Positions 13,655-21,214 of a stretch of DNA of 21,610 bases are shown one piece after another (position 1 is the stretch's first letter; the number at the start of each line of letters is the position of its first letter). The translations under genes were made by a program, and so were the position numbers. The DNA is from a virus, in IMG/VR virus record IMGVR_UViG_3300014050_001143, positions 1 to 21,610 of that record. The stretch is one strand, 5' to 3'. The notes under the pieces were generated by a model, which was given only the letters and a program-made list of their open reading frames with translations, did no database searches and was not told the DNA's origin.

Positions 13655-15215
13655 TTTGGATTATAACGATAAGGCTACTTGGCAATTATTCGCAGAGGGT
13701 AAAACCAAGGGTATTTTCCAGCTAGAAAGTAACCTTGGTAAATCTTGGGCTAAGAAATTAGCACCAACCAATATCGAAGAATTGTCAGCACTTATTGCTA
13801 TTATCCGACCGGGAACACTGAAAGCCTACGTTGATGGTAAAAGCATGACACAGCATTATGTTGATAGAAAGCATGGACGAGAAGAAGTTACATATCTTCA
13901 TCCAGCCCTAGAAGATATTCTAAAGACAACGTATGGGGTTCTTGTGTATCAAGAGCAGTCCATGCGTATAGCTGAAAAGATTGCCGGTTTTAATCTACAA
14001 GAAGCAGATGTTTTACGTAAAGCTATTGGCAAGAAAAAAGCAGACCTTATGAATGAGGTCAAAAAGTCTTTTATTGCGGGTGCTGAACGTGTTGGCATCG
14101 TAACAAAAGAAGAGGCAGAACAAATTTTCGGCTGGATTGAGAAATCCTCTAGATATGCATTTAATAAGTCTCATAGCGTTTCGTATGCTGTCTGTTCATA
14201 TTGGAGTGCATACTTTAAGGCTCACCACACTTTGGAGTTCTTTTTGTCATACCTTTATTATGCTAATGAAAAGCAAGACCCTCATCAAGAAATATATGAA
14301 TTAATATCAGAAGCCAAGCTGTTTGATATTCAAGTTAAAACTCCAAGTTTGGCTAACTTTGATACGAAATTCAATATTCAGAAGAACAAGATATTCTTTG
14401 GTATTAAAGATATCAAATCTCTTACCGGTAAGACGGGTGATAAACTCATAGAGTCTATAGAATTAGCAGAAAAAGAGCTTGATAAGAACATTACAAAATT
14501 CACATGGCTAGAAATTCTACTTTTCTTTAGCCCTTTGATAAGTTCAACCGCATTTAAGGCATTGGCATCAATAGGATTCTTTAGGGGTTTTGCGGATAAA
14601 ATCACTAGAAATAAAGCCCTATATGACTATGATATTTTTAAGACTTTAACCAAAGCAGAACAAACATGGATTCAAACTCACTACAAAGAGAAAAATTGGG
14701 GTTCGTTTGTTGACTGTTTAAAGGATTTGGCACCAACCAAAAAAGAGGGTGGTGGTACAAGTAAAGCGGACAGAAAGCAAGCTATAGAAAATGAAATACA
14801 GCTACTTATAAATCCACCTTATGATTTAGAGGATGATCCGTCTTGGGTAATCGATCAAGAAGTTAAATTCTTGGGTTGTCCTGTAAGCATGACCAAAGTT
14901 GAAACATCTGATACTTCGGCAGCAAATACCACTTGCAAAGAAATTATCAACGGCAAGAAAGGTAAAGATTTATGTATAGTTGCTAATGTTCAGCGTGTTT
15001 CAGAATATAAAATAACTAAGGGCGAGTCAAAAGGTCAACTGATGGCCTTCTTAACTATAGAGGATGATACTTGTATGCTTGATAGTGTGATAGTTTTTCC
15101 AAAAGTTAAGGAGAAGTACAAGTACGTTCTATATGAAGGCAATAATTTGACATTTTGCGGTGCGGTTGGCGAAAATGATAATTCATTCATTGTTAATCAA
15201 ATACACGAAGTGTAG
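13644..15215 (+). CDS. dnaE: DNA polymerase III alpha (DnaE-type), C-terminal half of a split polymerase
   Basis: This 523-residue protein picks up where the first half stops. It begins near the point that matches IPLDDKKSF of E. coli DnaE and runs through KGIFQLES, RPGTLKAYVDG, YVDRKHG, LVYQEQSMRIAEKIAGF, VLRKAIGKKK and AFNKSHSVSYAV, all fingers and palm-extension motifs of C-family polymerases. The last about 85 residues (VANVQRVSEYKITKGESKGQ onward) form an OB-type domain. ATG 13644 is preferred because of the GCGGGGAA site before it and the 11-bp overlap with the exonuclease; the frame opens at 13605 inside that gene. Together the halves total 1058 residues, close to normal DnaE size, so little is missing. 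It must associate with the first half to be active. Confidence 0.9.
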   Translation: MLNDLDYNDKATWQLFAEGKTKGIFQLESNLGKSWAKKLAPTNIEELSALIAIIRPGTLKAYVDGKSMTQHYVDRKHGREEVTYLHPALEDILKTTYGVLVYQEQSMRIAEKIAGFNLQEADVLRKAIGKKKADLMNEVKKSFIAGAERVGIVTKEEAEQIFGWIEKSSRYAFNKSHSVSYAVCSYWSAYFKAHHTLEFFLSYLYYANEKQDPHQEIYELISEAKLFDIQVKTPSLANFDTKFNIQKNKIFFGIKDIKSLTGKTGDKLIESIELAEKELDKNITKFTWLEILLFFSPLISSTAFKALASIGFFRGFADKITRNKALYDYDIFKTLTKAEQTWIQTHYKEKNWGSFVDCLKDLAPTKKEGGGTSKADRKQAIENEIQLLINPPYDLEDDPSWVIDQEVKFLGCPVSMTKVETSDTSAANTTCKEIINGKKGKDLCIVANVQRVSEYKITKGESKGQLMAFLTIEDDTCMLDSVIVFPKVKEKYKYVLYEGNNLTFCGAVGENDNSFIVNQIHEV

Positions 15216-15269
15216 TGTGTTTTTTAAACGTGTTCTTGCTAAAATATTAGGATCAAGGAGAATAGATTC
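15202..15269 (+). promoter_or_regulatory. possible weak terminator and promoter in the ssb leader
   Basis: Around the polymerase stop lies a small hairpin, TACAC-GAA-GTGTA (15202-15214), with a run of six Ts at 15220-15225, at best a weak terminator. A promoter-like GTGTTT (15217-15222), 17 bases, TAAAAT (15240-15245) follows. This is the same shape and spacing as GTGTTT-17-TATAAT before the polymerase operon. AAGGAG (15255-15260) is the ribosome binding site for the ssb start at 15270. Activity is unproven. Confidence 0.4.
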
Positions 15270-15581
15270 ATGAATATGTGTTCTTTTACAGGGTATTTGG
15301 TAGAAAATCCAAGAATATCCGTTATTGATGATATTGTTAAGGCGGAATTTATGATGGTAGTCTATACTTATCGTAGAACCAAGAGTGGCGAAAAGAATAG
15401 AATACCAACATATCTTTACTGTGAAGCTTGGCATACTGGTGCGGAAACTCTAGAAAAGTATGCAACCAAAGGAACAAAATTAAATGTTCTTGCTTCCGCA
15501 AAGAATGTTTCTAAGGATAATCGCTCTGTGATTTTTAGAATCAATGAGTTTGATTTTTGTCACCAAGACTTTGAAGACTAA
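15270..15581 (+). CDS. ssb: single-stranded DNA-binding protein (SSB-like OB fold)
   Basis: This 103-residue protein has the SSB OB-fold pattern: an N-terminal MCSFTGYLVENPRI strand pair, FMMVVYTYRRTKSGEKNR, a TYLYCEAWHTGAETLEKYATK segment (matching the typical W...AE....yl.KG) and a final beta strand. It would coat single-stranded DNA at the fork. It is shorter than bacterial SSB (about 150-180) and lacks the long flexible tail with the acidic DDDIPF-like tip, ending only in a short HQDFED. Partner recruitment through the classical tip is therefore doubtful. ATG 15270 has AAGGAG 9 bases upstream. It sits between the polymerase genes and the glycan cluster and may have its own promoter. Confidence 0.8.
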   Translation: MNMCSFTGYLVENPRISVIDDIVKAEFMMVVYTYRRTKSGEKNRIPTYLYCEAWHTGAETLEKYATKGTKLNVLASAKNVSKDNRSVIFRINEFDFCHQDFED

Positions 15582-15587
15582 TCAATA

Positions 15588-17249
15588 ATGAGAAAGAAAC
15601 GAATACTATTTTGTAGCGAAGCTACATTTTTAAATACCGGTTATGCTACTTATACTAGAGAGATACTAAAGTATCTATATAGTACGGGCAAATATGAGCT
15701 AGCAGAATTAGCATCATATGGCGAAAGAAACGATCCAAGAGCATCTAATATACCTTGGAAGTTCTATGGAGTAATACCACCGCAAGACGCATCGGAAGAA
15801 GAAAAGGCTCAGTATGCCAATAATCCTTTGGCTCAATTCGGAGAATGGATATTTGAACCGGTTTGTTTAGATTTTCAGCCAGATATAGTATGTGATATTA
15901 GAGATTTCTGGATGTTGGACTTTGCAGAAAGATCACCATACAGAAAATTCTTTAAGTGGTGTATTATGCCAACCGTTGATGCCAAGCCGCAGGCTAGACA
16001 ATGGATTGCGACTTATGAATCAGCAGATGCTTGTCTAACATATTCAGAGTGGGCTGGAGAAGTTCTAAAGGAACAATCCGGTGGAAAAATAAACTATCTT
16101 GGTATATCTCCACCCTCTGCTCATGAAGCATATCAACCCATAGAAGATAAGGCAGGATTACGAACATCACTTGGAATTGATCCAAATGCCAAAATTATAG
16201 GAACAGTTATGCGTAATCAAAGACGCAAACTATATCCAGATTTATTTAAAGCGTTTCGTATTTTACTTGATAGTGTAGAAGATAACTCAAACTACTATCT
16301 ATATTGTCACACTAGTTATCCCGATTTAGGTTGGGATATACCAGAATTACTACAAGAATACAAGCTATCATCTAAAGTATTATTTACATATATGTGCGGT
16401 CAAACCAACAGACCGTTTGTATCCTTATTTAAAGGAGCAATCGCTCAGTCGCCATACACTGGACAATATGGAGCTTCACTTTCCAACGTTAAAAACGGTG
16501 TAGAGTATGAGGATTTAGCAAAGATTATCAACTTATTTGATATCTATGTGCAATATGCCAACTGCGAAGGTTTTGGTCTTCCTCAAGTAGAAGCAGCGGC
16601 GTGTGGCACACCAGTAATGGCTACTGACTATTCTGCTATGGAAAGTGTTGTTAGAAATCTTGGCGGTATACCTATCAAGCCAAAAGCTCTCTACAAAGAG
16701 TTGGAAACCGGATGTTTAAGAGCAGTTCCAGATAATGAACTAGCAGCACAAAAGCTTATAGAGTTTTTTAACAAGCCCATTAGTGTTAGAAAAAAGATGG
16801 GCTTTGAAACACGGCAAGCATTTCTAAAACATTATCAATGGGATCAAAGCGGAAAGGCTTGGGAAAATTATTTTGATAGCGTAGATATCGTACCAGAAGA
16901 TTTGACTTGGAAATCTCCTCCTCGTATTTTTTATCCAGAACCAAAGCCCGAACAGTTACCACCAAATATTAGCCACCAAGACTTGGCTAGATGGTTAGTA
17001 ACAAAAGTTCTTTGTGAGCCAGATAAAGTAAATAGTTTTATGGAAGCAAGACTTGTGCGTGATTTGATGTATAAAGCCACAACATCTACAACTGGCGGAA
17101 TGTACTTTAACGAAAGTTCAGCAGCTTTTGATGGAAAGCAAGGTAGAACGCCTTTTGATTTTAATATGGCATATCAACATATGGCAGCACTATGTAGCAG
17201 AAGAAATTTTTGGGAACAAAAAAGAGCAGAGGCATTTAGACTCATATGA
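15588..17249 (+). CDS. GT-B glycosyltransferase with C-terminal extension
   Basis: This 553-residue protein is a GT4-like GT-B enzyme. The N-terminal Rossmann domain begins ILFCSEATFLNTGYATYTRE. The donor-binding domain contains CEGFGLPQVEAAACGTPVMA, where Glu327 and Glu335 give the EX7E motif that contacts the sugar nucleotide. The GT core ends near residue 440. About 110 further residues follow, beginning after a Pro-rich linker (PEPKPEQLPPN), with no recognisable family; they may bind the acceptor or a partner. No signal peptide or membrane helix is visible, so it should act in the cytoplasm. It begins 6 bases after ssb and overlaps the next glycosyltransferase by 4 bp. Donor and acceptor are unknown. 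Confidence 0.85.
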   Translation: MRKKRILFCSEATFLNTGYATYTREILKYLYSTGKYELAELASYGERNDPRASNIPWKFYGVIPPQDASEEEKAQYANNPLAQFGEWIFEPVCLDFQPDIVCDIRDFWMLDFAERSPYRKFFKWCIMPTVDAKPQARQWIATYESADACLTYSEWAGEVLKEQSGGKINYLGISPPSAHEAYQPIEDKAGLRTSLGIDPNAKIIGTVMRNQRRKLYPDLFKAFRILLDSVEDNSNYYLYCHTSYPDLGWDIPELLQEYKLSSKVLFTYMCGQTNRPFVSLFKGAIAQSPYTGQYGASLSNVKNGVEYEDLAKIINLFDIYVQYANCEGFGLPQVEAAACGTPVMATDYSAMESVVRNLGGIPIKPKALYKELETGCLRAVPDNELAAQKLIEFFNKPISVRKKMGFETRQAFLKHYQWDQSGKAWENYFDSVDIVPEDLTWKSPPRIFYPEPKPEQLPPNISHQDLARWLVTKVLCEPDKVNSFMEARLVRDLMYKATTSTTGGMYFNESSAAFDGKQGRTPFDFNMAYQHMAALCSRRNFWEQKRAEAFRLI

Positions 17250-18361
17250 AAACATTATTTATAGGACACTACAAAGAGGGTAGTGGATGGTCACACGCTG
17301 CGATAAATTCACTGCTTGCTGCAAATTCTGTTGGAATTGATATTGTAGCTAGAAATATAAAGCTAACAAATTATCAACCCAAAATAGACGAGAGAATCAT
17401 AGCATTAGAAAATAAATCAGTGCATGATATAGATTTTTGTATTCAAAATGTTTTACCGCATCATATAGTTGGAACACAAAAATTTAAGAAAAATATTGCC
17501 TATTTTGTTGGAGAATCAAATACGCTAAAGTATAATCATTGGCTTACTAATCTTCAACTTGTTGACGAAGTTTGGGTTCCTAATGAATCCCTTAGAGATT
17601 CACTATTACGCGATGGTCTAAATAAAGTAAAAGTTGTTCCATATGCATTTGATTTAAACAAATACTCGACAACTAAAAATAGTGTAAACTTTGGTCCTCA
17701 CAATCATAAATTTAAATTCTATTACATAGGTGATCTTAATGATCGCAAAAATATAGAATCCATTATTAGATGCTTTCATAGTGAATTTCATCATTTTGAA
17801 CCTGTGAGCTTAGTATTAAAAGTCAAAAAGTTTGGCATCAATCCAAAAGATTTGTTCCAACACGTTACAAATATTTGCTCTAGTATCAAAAAAGAGTTAA
17901 GAATATATGGGGATATAAACCAATACCATAAAGAATTGATTATCTGCGATGATTTAACTGATGATCAAATACTAGCTATTCATAATTCTTGTGATTGCTT
18001 TGTGGCTCCTTCTCATGGAGAGGGATGGTCTATTCCAGCTTTTGATGCTATGTGCTTTGGTAAAACGCCCATTTGTAGCAAAGAAGGTGGACCTCAAGAA
18101 TTTATAGATGATAATAATAAGAGTACGGGATGGTTAGTAAATGGAGTATATTCTATTTGCAATCATTCCGATCCAGCTTTTCCTAACTTGTTTACCGGAA
18201 GAGAAGAATGGTTTACTCCTAGTGAGCAAGAAATTAAGAAAGCTATGAGATTTTACTATGAGAATAAAGATTCTATTGACAAACAAGCCGGAATAAAGCA
18301 AGCCGCAGAATTCTCTTATGAAAAAGTGGGACAAAAGATAAAGGATGCTCTCAATGATTAA
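17246..18361 (+). CDS. GT-B glycosyltransferase (GT4-like)
   Basis: This 371-residue protein carries a GT-B donor domain with SHGEGWSIPAFDAMCFGKTP; Glu259 and Asp267 occupy the EX7E positions, with Asp at the second. The N-terminal domain starts TLFIGHYKEGSGWSHAA, the glycine-rich acceptor-side loop seen in family 4 enzymes. The size is standard for the family. It overlaps the previous gene by 4 bp (ATGA) and the next by 8 bp, so the three glycosyltransferases are probably translated together and may add successive sugars. The sugar and the target are unknown. No transmembrane segment is seen. Confidence 0.85.
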   Translation: MKTLFIGHYKEGSGWSHAAINSLLAANSVGIDIVARNIKLTNYQPKIDERIIALENKSVHDIDFCIQNVLPHHIVGTQKFKKNIAYFVGESNTLKYNHWLTNLQLVDEVWVPNESLRDSLLRDGLNKVKVVPYAFDLNKYSTTKNSVNFGPHNHKFKFYYIGDLNDRKNIESIIRCFHSEFHHFEPVSLVLKVKKFGINPKDLFQHVTNICSSIKKELRIYGDINQYHKELIICDDLTDDQILAIHNSCDCFVAPSHGEGWSIPAFDAMCFGKTPICSKEGGPQEFIDDNNKSTGWLVNGVYSICNHSDPAFPNLFTGREEWFTPSEQEIKKAMRFYYENKDSIDKQAGIKQAAEFSYEKVGQKIKDALND

Positions 18362-19352
18362 TAATTCTGTTGATAGACTAATTAGCATTGCTAACAAAAA
18401 GAAACCAGAAAAGTACAATATTCTTACTTTTCCAACACACGAAAGATACGAAACTCAACTATGTAAAACAGGACATAATTTCTATTCTTTTCATTTGCCC
18501 AATCTAAAGAAATGGAATTATTCGCAGATTCCCACTCCAGCAAATTATCATATTCTGCCAGAGTCAATAGTTTCTGAATTTATAGGATATGATTTTATAC
18601 TAGTGCAAAGCAAGTACTGGCAGTATCAAGTAGCTCAACAAATAAATCAACAGCTTAATATACCAATTATATGCTTAGAACACACACTACCAACTCCGCA
18701 AACACTAAGCAAAGAACATATAGAAGCTATGACTAATATGGTGGGTCATATCAATGTATTTATTTCTAAGTTTTCTATGGATGCATGGAATATAAGATAT
18801 AACTCCGTAGTCATTCATCACGGAATAGACTCAGAAACATTTAAGCCTAATGATGAGCCAAAGCAAGATTACGTTCTAACTGTGGCAAATGATTTTGTAA
18901 ATAGAGATTATTGCTTAAATTATCATGGATGGCAGAGAGTAACGGGTCAATTAAAAACTAAGCTTGTGGGAGAAACCAAAGGATTATCTAAGTCAGCATC
19001 TTCCACGGAAGAACTTGTGCGAGAATACAATGCTTGCGGCGTTTATTTTAATAGCTCAATACTTAGTCCTATTCCAACATCTTTACTAGAAGCCATGAGT
19101 TGTGGTTGTGCGGTTGTGTCAACAGCAACGTGTATGATACCAGAAATTATTCAAAATGGAGTAAATGGTTTTATTTCAAATGATGAAAAAGAATTAGAGA
19201 TGTATTTAAAGCAAATACTCAAAGACAAAGACCTACAAAAAACTTTGGGAGAAAATGCTAGAAAAACAATTGTGGAACGTTTTTCAGAAGATGCATTTAT
19301 CAAAAAATGGAACGAAATTTTCGATATAACTTATGAGGTTTCAATAAGATGA
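18354..19352 (+). CDS. GT-B glycosyltransferase, divergent active-site motif
   Basis: This 332-residue protein has a GT-B C-terminal domain with SLLEAMSCGCAVVSTATCMI, followed by PEIIQNGVNGF. The first Glu of the EX7E motif appears to be Ser238, while the second, Glu246, is kept; this may weaken or change catalysis. The ending ENARKTIVERFS...W is typical of GT4 family members. ATG 18354 is preferred to ATG 18345 because AAAGGA stands 8 bases before it; it overlaps the previous gene by 8 bp. It ends by ATGA overlap with the small methyltransferase-like gene. The N-terminal half is less conserved than in the two preceding glycosyltransferases. Confidence 0.82.
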   Translation: MINNSVDRLISIANKKKPEKYNILTFPTHERYETQLCKTGHNFYSFHLPNLKKWNYSQIPTPANYHILPESIVSEFIGYDFILVQSKYWQYQVAQQINQQLNIPIICLEHTLPTPQTLSKEHIEAMTNMVGHINVFISKFSMDAWNIRYNSVVIHHGIDSETFKPNDEPKQDYVLTVANDFVNRDYCLNYHGWQRVTGQLKTKLVGETKGLSKSASSTEELVREYNACGVYFNSSILSPIPTSLLEAMSCGCAVVSTATCMIPEIIQNGVNGFISNDEKELEMYLKQILKDKDLQKTLGENARKTIVERFSEDAFIKKWNEIFDITYEVSIR

Positions 19353-19783
19353 AAGTTTACATTACTGAAAATATTGATAAGGTTGTGGAGGGGTACATAA
19401 TGGTGCCTATTATATATGGCAAAATAGACTTGGGGCAGGTTCCTAATAATGCTGCTCAATCTATTGTTGCTATAGATGCTCTTGATAGTATTCCTGTCCA
19501 ATTCTTAGACACTTTTTTAGAAGACGTTAAGAGTAAAATGAGACTCAATAGTGAACTGATACTCGGTGGAACAGAATTGTCTATTGTCTCTAGAGATGTT
19601 TTATTGGGCAATTTGAATACACAAAAATATAACGAGTTGGTTTTTTCTAAACGCGGATTATACAATGTTAGTGATATAATCTCTTTATTGCAGAATAAGA
19701 ACTTAGTTATCAATAAATCATCTATCAAGGGATATAATTATGAAATCTCAGTCACAAGATCGCAAACTTCAAACCAGTTGTAA
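19349..19783 (+). CDS. small methyltransferase-like protein lacking the SAM loop
   Basis: This 144-residue protein resembles the C-terminal half of small Rossmann methyltransferases. It has a SIVAIDALDSIP strand-helix, a KSKMRLNSELILGG strand like the L.pGG.l segment, and a final YEISVTR-like strand. The N-terminal SAM-binding motif I (GxGxG) is not visible, so methyl transfer is doubtful. It may be a reduced or scaffolding derivative kept within a glycan cluster. It starts with ATGA overlap on the preceding glycosyltransferase and overlaps the next gene by 44 bp in another frame. An alternative view is a hypothetical protein with only chance resemblance. Confidence 0.6.
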   Translation: MKVYITENIDKVVEGYIMVPIIYGKIDLGQVPNNAAQSIVAIDALDSIPVQFLDTFLEDVKSKMRLNSELILGGTELSIVSRDVLLGNLNTQKYNELVFSKRGLYNVSDIISLLQNKNLVINKSSIKGYNYEISVTRSQTSNQL

Positions 19784-20471
19784 AAATTGTACATTCGCTG
19801 TCTATAATGAACTAACTCAAACCGGATGTTCAGCTGATAGAATAGACAAATTTGATAAGTCTGACATCATAGAAGCATATGATAATGAAAAAGAATTCTA
19901 TGTTATTAATAAGTTCTGTAATCTATATCGACCGCTATCTTGGAACGGGGGTGTATCAAATTTAGAAAAAGCAACAGCAGAGTCTGCTTTAGACTTTGAC
20001 GTTATGGTTGATTGTAACAATATATCCGAACCCTTTAAAAACTATCTAATTGACACCATCCCCAGTATAGAGTATTATAAAGATAAGGTTAACATCAATC
20101 TTTTTCATGACTATACTTCATCATCAGATGTAAAGTCTATGGTCTTGGATGTATATTCTAAGTATAAAAGCATTAAAATTTCAATTTGCTTGTTGTCCAA
20201 TAGATTTTTACATGAATTTGCACTTAAGTCTAAAAGAAATTGTCATCTAGTTTTATCAAATAAATTCGACTTTACAAAATTATCCAAATTAAATGATCTA
20301 GTCAACCAAGACTTAAAAAGATTTATAGTGGCTAATTGTAATGGGGTGTTAGTAATTTCTAATATGGCCTACAAAATGAACTATGCTAATAGCCAAATTG
20401 ATAATTATAAAAGTAACATAAGTGATATTGTTGAAACCTCAAAGAATATAGGGATGTATATCGATATTTGA
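19740..20471 (+). CDS. four-cysteine protein with possible degenerate GT-A domain
   Basis: This 243-residue protein starts with a cysteine module: Cys14, Cys17, Cys30 and Cys60, in SCKNCTFAVYNELTQTGC and KFCNLYRP. The four cysteines suit one zinc ion or an iron-sulfur cluster. From about residue 85 an alpha/beta region begins FDVMVDCNNISEPFKNYL and reads like a worn family 2 glycosyltransferase start, but without a clear DxD. I do not recognise a named family. It overlaps the previous gene by 44 bp and ends beside the nucleotidyltransferase-like gene. A role in the same glycan pathway is inferred only from position. Confidence 0.65.
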   Translation: MKSQSQDRKLQTSCKNCTFAVYNELTQTGCSADRIDKFDKSDIIEAYDNEKEFYVINKFCNLYRPLSWNGGVSNLEKATAESALDFDVMVDCNNISEPFKNYLIDTIPSIEYYKDKVNINLFHDYTSSSDVKSMVLDVYSKYKSIKISICLLSNRFLHEFALKSKRNCHLVLSNKFDFTKLSKLNDLVNQDLKRFIVANCNGVLVISNMAYKMNYANSQIDNYKSNISDIVETSKNIGMYIDI

Positions 20472-20473
20472 TT

Positions 20474-21214
20474 ATGAAAACGAAATGCATAATATCACCA
20501 AAAGCGGGACTTTTGCCTAAAACAACTTCGGAGTTGGTAACAGTTATTTTGCTATGCGATTCTCCGGGTTATAGGATGAAGTCATATGGTCCGCTACCAT
20601 TAATAAATATAGCGAAAAAGAAACTCATAGATTTACAAATTCAAGCCATACAACAGACTTTTGTTAATAATGAAATCATTCTGTGTGTTGGCTTTGATGC
20701 AGAAAAAATATGTAAGTACGTTCGAACCTTTCATAACAAAACCAATATAAGAATAGTAGAGAATCAACTATTTAATAGCTGTAACTCCTGCGAAAGTGCT
20801 AGAATAGCCCTAAATAATACTTTGAATGATAAGATTGTTATATGCGACGGTAATTTACTATTAAATAGCAAGAGCCTATCTCTAATTCAAAGCCACGAAA
20901 CATGCGTATTAACTGAAACAAATCCATCGGAAAATCTAGAAATTGGAATAAATATTAACGAAAAGCATGACGCAGAATATTTTTCTTTTGGAGCAAAGGC
21001 TATCTGGTCAGAGATACTTTATCTACATAACTTTGAAACGGTCGAATTGTTTAGAAAAATTATAGTATCTCAAGACAATAAAAGTAAGTTTTTATTTGAA
21101 GCACTAAATGAACTATTAAAGACAAAACATAAAATTAAATGCATTCCAAATAAACATCAACTTCAAAAGATAAGCAACATCAAAACCTATCATGCCATAA
21201 AGGAAAAAATATGA
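20474..21214 (+). CDS. divergent nucleotidyltransferase-like (GT-A fold) protein
   Basis: This 246-residue protein resembles sugar-nucleotide or MobA/LicC-type nucleotidyltransferases. It has a VTVILLCDSPGYRM start, a PLPLINIAKKKLIDLQIQAI region, EIILCVGFDAEKI, and VICDGNLLL where the metal-binding Asp of the family lies. The signature GxGxRM...PK is altered: SPGYRM replaces the glycine loop and the conserved Lys after Pro is Leu. Activity is therefore uncertain. If active, it would make an NDP-sugar or CDP-alcohol donor for the neighbouring glycosyltransferases. ATG 20474 is used; a TTG at 20468 is possible. No clear ribosome binding site is seen, suggesting coupling to the gene before. Confidence 0.65.
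   Translation: MKTKCIISPKAGLLPKTTSELVTVILLCDSPGYRMKSYGPLPLINIAKKKLIDLQIQAIQQTFVNNEIILCVGFDAEKICKYVRTFHNKTNIRIVENQLFNSCNSCESARIALNNTLNDKIVICDGNLLLNSKSLSLIQSHETCVLTETNPSENLEIGININEKHDAEYFSFGAKAIWSEILYLHNFETVELFRKIIVSQDNKSKFLFEALNELLKTKHKIKCIPNKHQLQKISNIKTYHAIKEKI

Noticed and set aside
12960-13660. Frameshift or sequencing error splitting a normal dnaE
   Set aside because: A single-base error cannot explain about 670 bp of intact, unrelated coding sequence with a full DEDDh active site between the halves, and both halves have good ribosome binding sites.
12900-13700. Split intein or intron joining the two polymerase halves
   Set aside because: The first half ends ITGATDGK with no intein N-terminal Cys block, and the second half does not start after a His-Asn-Cys/Ser junction. 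The intervening DNA is a complete exonuclease gene with its own start, stop and ribosome binding site, and no intron-like structure was evident.
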